From NCBI RefSeq assembly GCF_010730355.1, contig NZ_AP022576.1, forward strand, positions 4,960,001 to 5,024,000: DNA of 64,000 nt, given 5' to 3'. Source of the stretch: Mycobacterium florentinum. GTDB taxonomy: Bacteria > Actinomycetota > Actinomycetes > Mycobacteriales > Mycobacteriaceae. Below, in pieces: positions 50,595 through 59,605 of the stretch; within the stretch, counting starts at the first letter, position 1, and the number at the start of each line of letters is the position of its first letter. Made by a program: the position numbers and the translations under genes. The notes beneath the pieces were generated by a model, which was not told the DNA's origin, ran no database searches, and saw only the letters and a program-made list of their open reading frames with translations.

Positions 50595-51461
50595 ATGTCC
50601 GAGAAGCTGACACCGCACTTCGAAGAAGTCCAGGCACACTACGACTTGTCGGACGACTTCTTCCGGCTGTTCCTCGACCCGACGATGACCTACAGCTGCG
50701 CCTACTTTGACCGCCTGCAGCCCATCACGCTCGAACAGGCACAGATGCGCAAGGTGGATTTGTCGCTGGGCAAGCTTGGCCTGCGGCCCGGCATGACACT
50801 GCTCGAGGTCGGCTGCGGCTGGGGCAGCACGATCCGCCGCGCGGTCGACAAATACGACGTGAACGTCATCGGTTTGACGTTGTCTCAGCACCAGGCCGCC
50901 CATGTGCGCAAGCTTCTCGATGACATGGACACCGCGCGCAGCAGGCGGGTGTTGCTACAAGGCTGGGAACAGTTCGACGAACCCGTCGACCGCATCGTCT
51001 CGATCGGTGCCTTCGAGCACTTCGGCTACGACCGCTACGACGATTTCTTCGAGCTGGCCTACCGCGTCCTGCCCAATGACGGCGTGATGATGCTGCACAC
51101 GATCACCATGCTGACCCCACAGCAGATGGTCGAACGCGGCCTGCCGATCACCGAAGAGTTGAACAGCTTCACCGAATTCATCGGTACCGAGATCTTCCCC
51201 GGTGGCCAGTTGCCGCCGATCGAGATGGTGGAGTTCCACGCCTCGACGGCGGGGTTCAACCTGAGCCGTCGGCAGTCGCTGCAGCTGCACTATGCGAGGA
51301 CGCTCGACCGCTGGGCCGTGGCCCTGGAAGAGCACCATGACGAGGCCGTCAGGATTCAGTCCGAAGAGGTCTATCAGCGCTACATGAAGTATCTGACCGG
51401 CTGCGCCCGCGCATTCCGGACCGGCTACATCGACGTCAACCAATTCACGCTGCGCAAGTGA
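50595..51461 (+). CDS. Mycolic acid cyclopropane synthase/methyltransferase family
   Basis: Codes for 288 residues, close in length and sequence to PcaA/CmaA/MmaA/UmaA: LTPHFEEVQAHYDLSDDFF, TYSCAYFDRLQ, SAM motif TLLEVGCGWGSTIRRAV, VDRIVSIGAFEHFGY and MKYLTGCARAFRTGY. Acts with SAM on unsaturated meromycolate chains carried on ACP to form cyclopropane or methyl branches. From this sequence alone I cannot say which modification. M. tuberculosis has no such gene between Rv1159A and mutT2, so it is an extra paralogue here, alone on its strand without a partner FAS-II gene. Confidence 0.9.
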   Translation: MSEKLTPHFEEVQAHYDLSDDFFRLFLDPTMTYSCAYFDRLQPITLEQAQMRKVDLSLGKLGLRPGMTLLEVGCGWGSTIRRAVDKYDVNVIGLTLSQHQAAHVRKLLDDMDTARSRRVLLQGWEQFDEPVDRIVSIGAFEHFGYDRYDDFFELAYRVLPNDGVMMLHTITMLTPQQMVERGLPITEELNSFTEFIGTEIFPGGQLPPIEMVEFHASTAGFNLSRRQSLQLHYARTLDRWAVALEEHHDEAVRIQSEEVYQRYMKYLTGCARAFRTGYIDVNQFTLRK

Positions 51462-51546
51462 ATGCGGCTGCAGCGCAACGCGAATTCTGCTGAACGCGAG
51501 CATGAACAGCGCAGTGGCACGACCCGCTCTGCCCTACCCTGACCGC

Positions 51547-51744
51547 ATGAAACCTGAGGACTTCATTGCGCTGCATGGCGAATACCTGGAACGATCCGAC
51601 GCCGTCAAAGTCTTCGCTGACGCGGACGGCGGGTGGAGCGTGCATATCGAGATCGGCGGCCCGTACAAAACCCCGGAGCGGGCCGAAGAGGTAGCCAAAC
51701 TGATCGCCGCCGACCTGAACGACCTGTATCGAGCCCGGGCGTGA
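51547..51744 (+). CDS. Small conserved-looking protein of unknown function
   Basis: Codes for 65 residues: MKPEDFIALHGEYLERSDAV, then a strand-rich centre VFADADGGWSVHIEIGGPY and an acidic helix RAEEVAKLIAADLNDLY. TACCCT stands six bases before the ATG and there is no ribosome-binding site, which suggests a leaderless mRNA. Upstream in-frame codons would read through the promoter. I recognise no family; the alpha/beta pattern looks like a real small folded protein. Confidence 0.65.
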   Translation: MKPEDFIALHGEYLERSDAVKVFADADGGWSVHIEIGGPYKTPERAEEVAKLIAADLNDLYRARA

Positions 51745-51864
51745 GGGCCAAACCGGGCGAGTAAACATGTTGTTGCCCAACGTATTCGGTAACTCCCCTT
51801 GGTGAGGATGAGCGATCACCCGGGCGGTTGACGAGCGACCGGGGTCGAACGGTTAACTTGTCGA

Positions 51865-52797
51865 GTGGCCGCGATACAGCTCTCGATGGGAATCCCCTCC
51901 TTCTCCGCCGAGGCAACGGCGAGCTGGGAGCACCTCACCGACTGGGCGCAGGTGCTGGAGAGCGCGGGGTTCGACCGCGTGCTGGTCTCCGAGCACATCG
52001 CGTTTGGCATGAACATGGACGCCTACGCCGATCCCGGCGTGGGGGGAACGGCCGGCGGTCGCCAGCCCACCGGGCCGGACGGACCCTGGCTGGAGCCGCT
52101 CACCGTGCTGACCTATCTCGCGGCGCGCACCGATCGCATCCGGCTGGGCACCAACATCCTGCTCGCTGCGCTGCGCCCCGCCGCCGTTCTCGCGAAAACT
52201 GTTGCAACACTGGACGTTCTATCGGGTGGCCGGGTTGATCTCGGGGTGGGGGTCGGCTGGCAGCGCGAGGAATACGACGTCGCAGGAGTCGATTTCGGCA
52301 AGCGCGGGGCCATCCTGGACCAGACGCTCGAGGTGTGCACCCGGTTGTGGCGGGAGAACGAGGTCAGCTACGCGTCACCGGAGCTCACCTTCGACCGGAT
52401 CCACCAGATGCCCAAACCCCTGCAACCCGGCGGGGTGCCGATCTGGGTGAGTGGGACGGTCAATCGTGCCGTCGCCCGCCGGCTCGCGCGCTTCGGAAAG
52501 TATTGGATCCCTTGGGGTGAAGACGCCCGCGACCTCGCCGACGGAATCGGGCGGATGCGTGCGGCGGTCGAAGCCGCCGGCGGCGACCCGCACGGGTTCG
52601 GTGTCACCGGCTCGCTTCGGGTCAAGGCCGACGCCGGCGACCGGCCGGATCTGGCCGCCGTCGCCGCGGACGCGGCCGCGCTGTCGAAGGCCGGCGTCAC
52701 CGACTTACGGCTGACGCACTGGCCGCCGCGCTTCGGGAATTCCGAACCCGACTTGCGCGCCTTCGTCGAAGCGGTTCGGGGCGCGGTGGCGGCCTGA
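51865..52797 (+). CDS. LLM-class F420-dependent oxidoreductase
   Basis: Codes for 310 residues of the luciferase-like fold: HLTDWAQVLESAGFDRVLVSEH, LTVLTYLAARTDRIRLGTNIL, TLDVLSGGRVDLGVGVGWQREEY and PIWVSGTVNRAVARRLARFG. In mycobacteria this branch usually uses F420. It matches fbiC and the Rv1155-like protein of the same window as F420-linked functions. GTG 51865 was chosen. Ends 7 nt before mutT2, so they may be co-transcribed. Substrate unknown; such enzymes hydride-reduce or oxidise diverse small molecules. Confidence 0.88.
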   Translation: MAAIQLSMGIPSFSAEATASWEHLTDWAQVLESAGFDRVLVSEHIAFGMNMDAYADPGVGGTAGGRQPTGPDGPWLEPLTVLTYLAARTDRIRLGTNILLAALRPAAVLAKTVATLDVLSGGRVDLGVGVGWQREEYDVAGVDFGKRGAILDQTLEVCTRLWRENEVSYASPELTFDRIHQMPKPLQPGGVPIWVSGTVNRAVARRLARFGKYWIPWGEDARDLADGIGRMRAAVEAAGGDPHGFGVTGSLRVKADAGDRPDLAAVAADAAALSKAGVTDLRLTHWPPRFGNSEPDLRAFVEAVRGAVAA

Positions 52798-52804
52798 CCC
52801 GCCC

Positions 52805-53209
52805 ATGCCGACCCAAGTCGTCGTCGCCGCAGCGGTCATCCGCGGCCCTGCGGTCTTGGTCGCGCAACGCGTCCGGCCACCGGAATTGGCCGGGCGCTGG
52901 GAACTTCCCGGTGGCAAGGTCGCGCCCGGCGAAACCGAGCCGCAAGCCCTGGCCCGCGAGCTGGTCGAGGAGTTGGGCCTCGAGGCCGCCGACGTCGTGG
53001 TGGGGGATCGGCTCGGCGACGACGTTTGCCTGAACGACACGACGACGCTGCGGGCCTACCTGGTGCGCCTGGCGGGCGGTGAACCCCACCCGCACGACCA
53101 CCGGGCGTTGCGGTGGGTGACGGTGGCCGAACTGCCCGAGGTCGACTGGGTGCCGGCGGACCGTGCCTGGCTGCCGGACCTGGCCGACGCGCTTTCGACG
53201 GCGACGTAA
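52805..53209 (+). CDS. mutT2: Nudix hydrolase MutT2
   Basis: Codes for 134 residues, counterpart of Rv1160. The 23-residue Nudix box is complete at about 36-58: Gly, five residues, Glu, seven residues, Arg-Glu-Leu-x-Glu-Glu-x-Gly-Leu. RGPAVLVAQRVRPPELAGRWE precedes it. Mycobacterial MutT2 hydrolyses dCTP/5-methyl-dCTP and oxidised nucleotides to monophosphates. In M. tuberculosis the narGHJI operon follows; here a short decayed segment and then typA follow directly. Confidence 0.93.
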   Translation: MPTQVVVAAAVIRGPAVLVAQRVRPPELAGRWELPGGKVAPGETEPQALARELVEELGLEAADVVVGDRLGDDVCLNDTTTLRAYLVRLAGGEPHPHDHRALRWVTVAELPEVDWVPADRAWLPDLADALSTAT

Positions 53210-53230
53210 CGGCTTTCGTGGCACGGTTGT

Positions 53231-53400
53231 CAGCGCGCAACTCGTGATCTTGCGGCCGCCGACGCCATCGTCTGCCGCGCCGGCGGGGAGGAATTTCTGA
53301 TCGCGCTGACCTGCACCACGCCCGATGTCGAGCCACTTGCCGCAGTGTTGGGCACGACGATCGCCAAACATCCGTCCGGCGACCCGGAGGGAATCAGGCC
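53231..53400 (+). pseudogene. Relic of a GGDEF (diguanylate cyclase) domain
   Basis: In one frame the DNA between mutT2 and typA reads ATRDLAAADAIVCRAGGEEF followed by LIALTC, the pattern around the active-site loop of GGDEF domains, where RxGGEEF is the signature half-turn. Nothing recognisable of the rest of such a domain lies upstream (mutT2 ends 21 nt before) or downstream, where the frame continues into non-conserved residues and then typA. I read it as the leftover C-terminal piece of a lost cyclic-di-GMP gene. It could be a chance match, but seven signature residues in register argue against that. Confidence 0.6.
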
Positions 53401-53488
53401 CTGCAGAGCGCGGGCTGCCAGCAGCGCTGTTCTCCCGGTGAGCTGCTCAGTTCGCCATTGGTGGGTCCCCGCTGCCACAATCACCGAC

Positions 53489-55378
53489 GTGCCATTCCGC
53501 AATGTCGCCATCGTCGCCCACGTCGACCACGGCAAGACCACCCTCGTCGATGCGATGCTCCGGCAATCCGGCGCGCTGACACACCGTGGGGACGATGCGG
53601 TCGAGCGCCTGATGGACTCCGGGGATCTGGAGAAGGAAAAGGGCATCACGATCCTGGCCAAGAACACGGCCGTGCATCGCAAGAACGCGGACGGGTCGAC
53701 GACCGTCATCAACGTCATCGACACCCCGGGCCACGCCGACTTCGGTGGCGAGGTCGAACGCGGGCTGTCCATGGTCGACGGCGTGCTGCTGCTGGTCGAC
53801 GCCTCCGAAGGGCCGTTGCCGCAGACCAGGTTCGTGCTGCGCAAGGCGCTGGCCGCCCACCTGCCGGTGATCCTGGTCGTCAACAAGACCGACCGGCCCG
53901 ACGCGAGGATCTCCGAGGTCGTCTCGGAGAGTCACGACCTGCTGCTCGACGTCGCCTCCGACCTCGACGAGGAAGCGCAGAAGGCCGCCGAGGCCGCACT
54001 CGGCCTGCCGACGTTGTATGCCTCGGGCCGGGCGGGCATCGCCAGCACAACGCAACCGGCCAACGGCCAGAACCCCGAGGGCGACAACCTCGATCCACTG
54101 TTCGACGTCTTGCTCGAGCACATCCCGCCGCCGCAGGGCGATCCCGAGGCACCGTTGCAGGCACTGGTAACCAACCTGGACGCCTCGGCCTTCCTCGGGC
54201 GCCTCGCGCTGATCCGCATCTACAAGGGCCGCATCCGCAAGGGCCAGCAGGTCGCCTGGATGCGCGAGGTGGACGGGCATCCCGTCATCACGAACGCGAA
54301 GATCACCGAACTGCTGGTGACCGAGGGCGTGGAACGTACGCCCACCGACGAGGCGATCGCCGGGGACATCGTCGCCGTCGCGGGCATTCCGGAGATCATG
54401 ATCGGCGACACGCTGGCCGACCTCGATCACGCCCACGCGCTGCCGCGCATCACGGTCGACGAGCCCGCGATCTCGGTGACCGTCGGCACCAACACCTCGC
54501 CGCTGGCGGGCAAGGTCAAAGGGCACAAGTTGACCGCTCGCATGGTGAAGTCGCGGCTTGATGCCGAACTCGTCGGCAACGTCTCCATCAAGGTCGTCGA
54601 CATCGACCGGCCCGATGCGTGGGAGGTGCAGGGCCGCGGCGAGCTCGCGCTGGCGGTGCTGGTCGAGCAGATGCGTCGCGAGGGTTTCGAGCTCACGGTC
54701 GGCAAGCCCCAGGTGGTCACGCAGACGATCGACGGCAAGCTCCACGAGCCGTTCGAGGCGATGACGATCGACTGCCCCGAGGAATTCGTCGGCGCCATCA
54801 CCCAATTGATGGCCGGCCGCAAGGGCCGCATGGAGGAGATGACGAACCACGCGGCCGGCTGGGTCCGGATGGACTTCATCGTGCCCAGCCGCGGCCTGAT
54901 CGGCTTCCGCACCGACTTCCTCACTCTGACCCGCGGCACCGGCATCGCCAATGCGGTGTTCGACGGCTATCGGCCGTGGGCCGGCGAGATCCGGGCCCGC
55001 CACACCGGCTCGCTGGTGTCCGATCGGGCCGGTGTCATCACGCCGTTCGCCATGATCCAGCTCGCCGACCGCGGCCAGTTCTTCGTCGAGCCCGGGCAGG
55101 ACACCTACGAGGGCATGGTGGTCGGAATCAACCCGCGCGCCGAGGATCTCGACATCAACATCACCCGGGAGAAGAAGCTGACCAACATGCGGTCCTCGAC
55201 GGCCGACGTCATCGAGACGCTGGCCCGTCCGCTGGAACTCGACCTGGAGCAGGCCATGGAGTTCTGCGCGGCCGACGAATGTGTCGAGGTGACACCGGAG
55301 ATCGTGCGGGTGCGCAAGGTCGAGCTGGACGCCACCTCCCGGGCGCGCAGCAAGGCCCGGGCGAAAGCTCGGGGCTAG
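53489..55378 (+). CDS. typA: Ribosome-associated GTPase TypA/BipA
   Basis: Codes for 629 residues, counterpart of Rv1165. The translation-factor GTPase has G1 [10 protein letters not shown], the switch region [15 protein letters not shown]3 [13 protein letters not shown]4 NKTDRPDA, and a beta-barrel domain with [23 protein letters not shown]-like domains and the TypA-specific C-terminal domain ([34 protein letters not shown]) follow. Acts in ribosome assembly and stress adaptation. GTG 53489 begins the conserved sequence [13 protein letters not shown]; the frame is open further upstream but is relic sequence. Confidence 0.96.
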   Translation: MPFRNVAIVAHVDHGKTTLVDAMLRQSGALTHRGDDAVERLMDSGDLEKEKGITILAKNTAVHRKNADGSTTVINVIDTPGHADFGGEVERGLSMVDGVLLLVDASEGPLPQTRFVLRKALAAHLPVILVVNKTDRPDARISEVVSESHDLLLDVASDLDEEAQKAAEAALGLPTLYASGRAGIASTTQPANGQNPEGDNLDPLFDVLLEHIPPPQGDPEAPLQALVTNLDASAFLGRLALIRIYKGRIRKGQQVAWMREVDGHPVITNAKITELLVTEGVERTPTDEAIAGDIVAVAGIPEIMIGDTLADLDHAHALPRITVDEPAISVTVGTNTSPLAGKVKGHKLTARMVKSRLDAELVGNVSIKVVDIDRPDAWEVQGRGELALAVLVEQMRREGFELTVGKPQVVTQTIDGKLHEPFEAMTIDCPEEFVGAITQLMAGRKGRMEEMTNHAAGWVRMDFIVPSRGLIGFRTDFLTLTRGTGIANAVFDGYRPWAGEIRARHTGSLVSDRAGVITPFAMIQLADRGQFFVEPGQDTYEGMVVGINPRAEDLDINITREKKLTNMRSSTADVIETLARPLELDLEQAMEFCAADECVEVTPEIVRVRKVELDATSRARSKARAKARG

Positions 55379-55439
55379 CTTGTTGTTGCCCTTTGCCCGA
55401 AGGATTCAGAAAGCCGCCGGGCAGGCGGTCGATACCCTG

Positions 55440-57317
55440 ATGCTCGTGCTGCACCGAGCCCGCCACGTTTTGCTGATGGCCGGCGCGCTGTTAGCGCTGA
55501 TGGGCCTGACGCTGGCGGCCTGCACCGTCAGCCCGCCGCCGGCGCCGCAAAGCACCGATACCCCGCACAACACACCGCCGCCGCCACAGCGGATCACCCA
55601 GATCATCATGGGCATCGACTCGATCGGCGCCGGGTTCAACCCGCATCTGATGTCCGACCTGTCTCCGGTGAACGCGGCGATCAGTGCGCTGGTGTTGCCG
55701 AGCGCGTTCCGGCCGGTGCCCGACCCCAGTACGCCCACGGGTTCGCGGTGGGAGCTGGACCCGACCCTGCTGGTGTCGGCCGAGGTGACCGGTCAGAACC
55801 CGTTCACGGTGACCTACAAGATCCGGCCGGAGGCGCAGTGGACCGACAACGCCCCGATCGGCGCCGACGACTTCTGGTACCTGTGGCACCAGATGGTCAC
55901 CCAACCCGGGGTGGTCGATCCGGCCGGCTACGACCTGATCACCGGTGTGCAGTCACTCGAGGGCGGCAAGCAGGCCGTCGTCACCTTCGCGCAGCCGTAT
56001 CCGGCCTGGAAGGAACTGTTCAACAATCTGCTGCCGGCGCACATCGTCAAGGACGTGCCGGGCGGTTTCGCCGCCGGACTGGTCCGGTCGCTGACGGTGA
56101 CCGGCGGGCAGTTCCGGGTGGAGAACATCGACCCGCAGCGCGACGAGATCCTGATCGCCCGCAACGACCGCTATTGGGGGCCGCCCGCCAAACCGGCCCT
56201 GATCCAGTTCCGCCGGGCCGGCGCCCCGGCGGCCCTGGCCGACTCGGTGCGCAACGGCGACACGCAGGTGGCCCAGGTGCACGGCGGCTCGGCGTCCTTC
56301 GCGCAGCTGTCGGCCATCCCTGACGTGCGGACCGCCCGGATCATGACACCGCGCGTCATGCAGCTCACGCTGCGCGCCAACCAGCCCAAGCTGGCCGACG
56401 CGCAGGTTCGCAAAGGGATTCTGGGGTTGCTCGATGTCGACCTGCTTGCCGCGGTGGGCGCCGGCAGCGACAACACCATCTCGCTGGACCAGGCCCAGAT
56501 CAGGGCGCCCAGCGACCCCGGCTATGAACCGACCGCGCCGCCCGCGATGACGAAACAGGCTGCGCTGGCGTTGTTTTCGGCGGCGGGCTACCAGGTCGAG
56601 AACAGCTCGCCGGCGCCCGAAACCACGACCCCGCCGCCGACCACCGGGCCGCCGGAAGTGACCCGCGGCCGGATCAGCAAGGACGGCAAGCAGCTGTCGC
56701 TGGTGATCGGGGTGGCCGCGAATGACCCGACGTCGGTGGCCGTGGCCAACACCGCGGCCGACCAGTTGCGCAACGTCGGCATCGCGGCGTCGGTATCGGC
56801 GCTCGATCCGGTGACGCTGTATCGCGACGCGCTGACCAACAACCAGGTCGACGCGATCGTCGGCTGGCATCAGGCCGGCGGAAACCTGGCGACGCTGCTG
56901 GCATCGCGCTACGGCTGCCCCGCGCTGGAGTCGACGGCGGTACCGACCGCCTCCGCGCCGCCGACGACCACACCCGTCGCCTCGACCACACCGGTCGCGC
57001 CGCCCAGCACCACGCCGACGGCGCCGAGTCGTCCGCCCGAGCCCGGCGCGCTGGTGCAGGCGCCGTCGAACCTCACCGGAATCTGTGATCGCAGCATTCA
57101 GTCCAACATCGACGCCGCCCTCAACGGCACCAAGAGCATCAACGACGTCATCACCGCGGTGGAACCGCGGCTGTGGAACATGTCGACGGTGTTGCCGATC
57201 CTGCAGGACACCACGATCGTCGGGGCGGGCCCCAGCGTGCAGAATGTCAGCCTCTCGGGTGCCGTGCCGGTGGGCATCGTCGGCGACGCCGGTGAATGGG
57301 TGAAAACCGGGCCTTAG
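55440..57317 (+). CDS. lpqW: Lipoprotein LpqW, regulator of PIM/lipoarabinomannan branching
   Basis: Codes for 625 residues. A lipoprotein signal peptide ends at the lipobox LAAC with Cys28. The body resembles family 5 extracellular substrate-binding proteins ([25 protein letters not shown]). Two Pro/Thr-rich insertions occur (about 395-415 and 500-535). In M. smegmatis LpqW controls partitioning between polar PIMs and LM/LAM together with PimE, which lies 5 kb upstream here. ATG 55440 and GTG 55446 are both possible; TACCCT ends 7 nt before the GTG, so a leaderless start there is an alternative. Convergent with the TetR gene, stops overlapping. Confidence 0.93.
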   Translation: MLVLHRARHVLLMAGALLALMGLTLAACTVSPPPAPQSTDTPHNTPPPPQRITQIIMGIDSIGAGFNPHLMSDLSPVNAAISALVLPSAFRPVPDPSTPTGSRWELDPTLLVSAEVTGQNPFTVTYKIRPEAQWTDNAPIGADDFWYLWHQMVTQPGVVDPAGYDLITGVQSLEGGKQAVVTFAQPYPAWKELFNNLLPAHIVKDVPGGFAAGLVRSLTVTGGQFRVENIDPQRDEILIARNDRYWGPPAKPALIQFRRAGAPAALADSVRNGDTQVAQVHGGSASFAQLSAIPDVRTARIMTPRVMQLTLRANQPKLADAQVRKGILGLLDVDLLAAVGAGSDNTISLDQAQIRAPSDPGYEPTAPPAMTKQAALALFSAAGYQVENSSPAPETTTPPPTTGPPEVTRGRISKDGKQLSLVIGVAANDPTSVAVANTAADQLRNVGIAASVSALDPVTLYRDALTNNQVDAIVGWHQAGGNLATLLASRYGCPALESTAVPTASAPPTTTPVASTTPVAPPSTTPTAPSRPPEPGALVQAPSNLTGICDRSIQSNIDAALNGTKSINDVITAVEPRLWNMSTVLPILQDTTIVGAGPSVQNVSLSGAVPVGIVGDAGEWVKTGP

Positions 57318-57931
57318 CGGTCGTCCGAGGACGCCGATTCTCGCGGCGGGATCACGGTGTCGACGATCATCGCCAGCTTGCGCCGATTCGGCGGTTCGCC
57401 GGTCAACAGGAAGTGGTGGTTGATCAGGGCCGGCCCGATGCGGGCGGTCAGCGGGGTCAGCGTGGCCGGATCGATGTCGCCGGCCTTGACGGCGGCCGCC
57501 AGGATGGACTCGACGATCTTCAGCCGCGGGTTGACCACGGCGTCGGCGAAGATGATGCGCATCTCGGGTTCGTGCAGCAGCTGGTGAATGGTGTCCAGGC
57601 CAGGAAAAGCGGTCTTGCCGGCCAGCACGTCGCGGTGCGCGGTGAACACCGTCAGCAGGGTGTCGCGCGCCGACCGGCCGGACCGCGGTTCGGGCAGCGA
57701 CGGCAGCGCGAAGACGAGCGCGGCGTGCACCAATTCGCGCTTGCTGCACCAGCGCCGGTACAGCGCGGCCTTGCCGGTCTGGGCGCGCGCGGCGATGCCT
57801 TCCATCGTCAGCCCGCCGTATCCGACCTCGGCGAGTTCGGCCAGCGTGGCCTCGTAGAGCGCGCGTTCGAGCACCTTGCCGCGCCGGCGGCTACGGACGC
57901 CACTCGGCGCGGCCTCGGTGGCTTGCGGCAT
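57314..57931 (-). CDS. TetR-family regulator
   Basis: Codes for 205 residues, counterpart of Rv1167c. The helix-turn-helix at about 20-65 is [21 protein letters not shown], followed by [15 protein letters not shown]. The C-terminal domain contains [21 protein letters not shown] and [19 protein letters not shown], the TetR_C_11-like pattern. ATG 57931 was chosen; GGGAG abuts it, so the real start could lie elsewhere nearby. Target genes unknown. In M. tuberculosis PPE17 and PE11 separate it from mshB; here it is directly divergent from mshB with 93 nt between. Confidence 0.87.
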   Translation of the reverse strand: MPQATEAAPSGVRSRRRGKVLERALYEATLAELAEVGYGGLTMEGIAARAQTGKAALYRRWCSKRELVHAALVFALPSLPEPRSGRSARDTLLTVFTAHRDVLAGKTAFPGLDTIHQLLHEPEMRIIFADAVVNPRLKIVESILAAAVKAGDIDPATLTPLTARIGPALINHHFLLTGEPPNRRKLAMIVDTVIPPRESASSDDR

Positions 57932-58024
57932 CTCCCGATAGTAGCCGTCAGCGTTCCTATTTGGCACGCTCTGCTGAGACACAACGGGCGAGATTACCGG
58001 CTCGGCTGCGGGTAGGGTGCGTCC

Positions 58025-58939
58025 ATGGCTGAGACCGCGCGGCTGTTGTTCGTCCACGCGCATCCCGACGACGAGAGTCTGAGCAACGGCGCCACCATCG
58101 CGTACTACGCCGCGCGCGGGGCCCAAGTGAGCGTCGTGACCTGCACGCTGGGCGAGGAGGGCGAGGTCATCGGGGACCGCTGGGCGGAGCTCGCGTTCGA
58201 TCGGGCCGACCAGCTCGGCGGCTACCGTATCGGCGAACTCACCGCGGCATTGCAGGCGTTGGGCGTCGGTGCACCTCTCTATCTCGGCGGCGCGGGACGT
58301 TGGCGCGACTCCGGAATGGAGGGCACCGAGAAGCGGCGCCGCGAGCGCTTCATCGACGCCGACGAACGCGAGGTCGTCGGGGCGCTGGTCGACATCATCC
58401 GCCGGCTGCGCCCGCACGTGGTCGTCACCTACGACCCCAACGGCGGATACGGGCACCCCGACCACATCCGGGCCCACACCGTCACCACCGCCGCGGTCGC
58501 CGCGGCCGGACCCGGACCTGAAGGAGCCGACTACCCCGGCGAGCCATGGGAAGTGCCGAAGTTCTACTGGACGGTGCTCGCGGTCAATGCGTTCCTGGCC
58601 GGATGGCACGCCCTGGGCCCCGACGATCTCCTGCCCGGGTGGACCATCCCGCCCCAGGAGGAATTCGACTTCGGGTTCTCCGACGACGCCATCGATGCCG
58701 TCGTGGCAGCGCCGCCGGATGCGTTGGCCGCCAAGGTGGCAGCGTTGGCCGCGCACGCCACGCAGGTGGTCGTCGGCCCGACCGGGCGGGCGTGCGCGCT
58801 GTCGAACAACATGGCGCTGCCGATCCTCGGCGAGGAGCACTACGTGCTGGTCGCCGGCACCGCCGGGGATCGCGACGGGCGCGGCTGGGAAACCGATCTG
58901 CTCGCGGGACTCAATCTCGGCGAACCCGCGACGCGGTAG
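58025..58939 (+). CDS. mshB: GlcNAc-Ins deacetylase of mycothiol biosynthesis
   Basis: Deacetylates 1-D-myo-inosityl-2-acetamido-2-deoxy-glucopyranoside, second step of mycothiol synthesis. The 304 residues have the LmbE/PIG-L fold. Zinc ligands are in [13 protein letters not shown] and [12 protein letters not shown], the catalytic Asp is in the first motif, and a late segment is [21 protein letters not shown]. Counterpart of Rv1170. ATG 58025 follows TAGGGTGCGTCC, with TAGGGT placed 7 nt ahead, so it may be leaderless. Followed by a 35-residue ORF with a strong ribosome-binding site. Confidence 0.96.
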   Translation: MAETARLLFVHAHPDDESLSNGATIAYYAARGAQVSVVTCTLGEEGEVIGDRWAELAFDRADQLGGYRIGELTAALQALGVGAPLYLGGAGRWRDSGMEGTEKRRRERFIDADEREVVGALVDIIRRLRPHVVVTYDPNGGYGHPDHIRAHTVTTAAVAAAGPGPEGADYPGEPWEVPKFYWTVLAVNAFLAGWHALGPDDLLPGWTIPPQEEFDFGFSDDAIDAVVAAPPDALAAKVAALAAHATQVVVGPTGRACALSNNMALPILGEEHYVLVAGTAGDRDGRGWETDLLAGLNLGEPATR

Positions 58940-58972
58940 GCTGCCAGGCAGGCAGCCACGGAAGGAATTCGC

Positions 58973-59080
58973 ATGGACCCCGACCTGGACCCTAACCTGC
59001 AGCACTGGCAGGACCGGCTCGACAGTCTGCAGTGGGTTATCGGGTCGATCATGTCGAACGTCGACAGCGTCCCGACCTGA
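58973..59080 (+). CDS. Tiny ORF, 35 residues, after mshB
   Basis: Reads ATG 58973 to TGA 59080, starting [20 protein letters not shown] and continuing as an amphipathic helix. GGAAGGA stands six bases before the ATG, a near-ideal ribosome-binding site, unlike the next gene. The next frame (59032) overlaps it by 49 nt, so this ORF may serve translational coupling. Unknown function; not a recognised family. Confidence 0.55.
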   Translation: MDPDLDPNLQHWQDRLDSLQWVIGSIMSNVDSVPT

Positions 59081-59496
59081 CCGAAACCAAGCCACGCGCC
59101 GCGGCCGTCGAGGACACGGGCGCGACAGACCCCGCTATCCGCGTCGTAGTGTTGGCGCTGTTGGCCGTCGACGGGGTCTTATCAGCACTAGCCGGGGCTC
59201 TACTGCTGCCTTTCTACATCGGCACGATTCCGTTTCCGATCAGCGGCCTGATCAGTGGTCTGGTCAACGCCGCCCTGGTCTGGGCCGCCGGCCGGTGGAC
59301 CCGGTCGGCGCGGGTGGCGGCGTTACCGCTGTGGACGTGGCTGCTGACGGTGGCGGTGATCAGCATGGGCGGTCCCGCCGACGACATCATCCTGGGAGGT
59401 AGCGGGCTGATGGCCTACGGTGCGCTACTGCTGATCGTGCTGGGGGTGACACCGCCGGTGCTGGTGTTGTGGCGGCGCGGCTACCACTACGGCTGA
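59032..59496 (+). CDS. Four-helix membrane protein (Rv1171-like)
   Basis: Up to 154 residues. After a hydrophilic N-terminus, four hydrophobic segments follow: [58 protein letters not shown] and [23 protein letters not shown]. Counterpart of Rv1171 by position and character. The start is unclear: GTG 59032 overlaps the tiny ORF, and the next plausible starts lie only inside the first membrane helix. No function is known to me. Confidence 0.75.
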   Translation: MGYRVDHVERRQRPDLTETKPRAAAVEDTGATDPAIRVVVLALLAVDGVLSALAGALLLPFYIGTIPFPISGLISGLVNAALVWAAGRWTRSARVAALPLWTWLLTVAVISMGGPADDIILGGSGLMAYGALLLIVLGVTPPVLVLWRRGYHYG

Positions 59497-59605
59497 CGCA
59501 TCCCGGCCTGGCGCTAATGTTGCGCAATGGCACCCGATATGGTTCCCGAGAATTCAGATGTTGGGACGCGCGGATGAAATTCGATCGTGGGGAAGTTACA
59601 CCAAA

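Noticed and set aside
53447..55003. 518-codon minus-strand frame opposite typA
   Set aside because: Shadow of the conserved typA gene.
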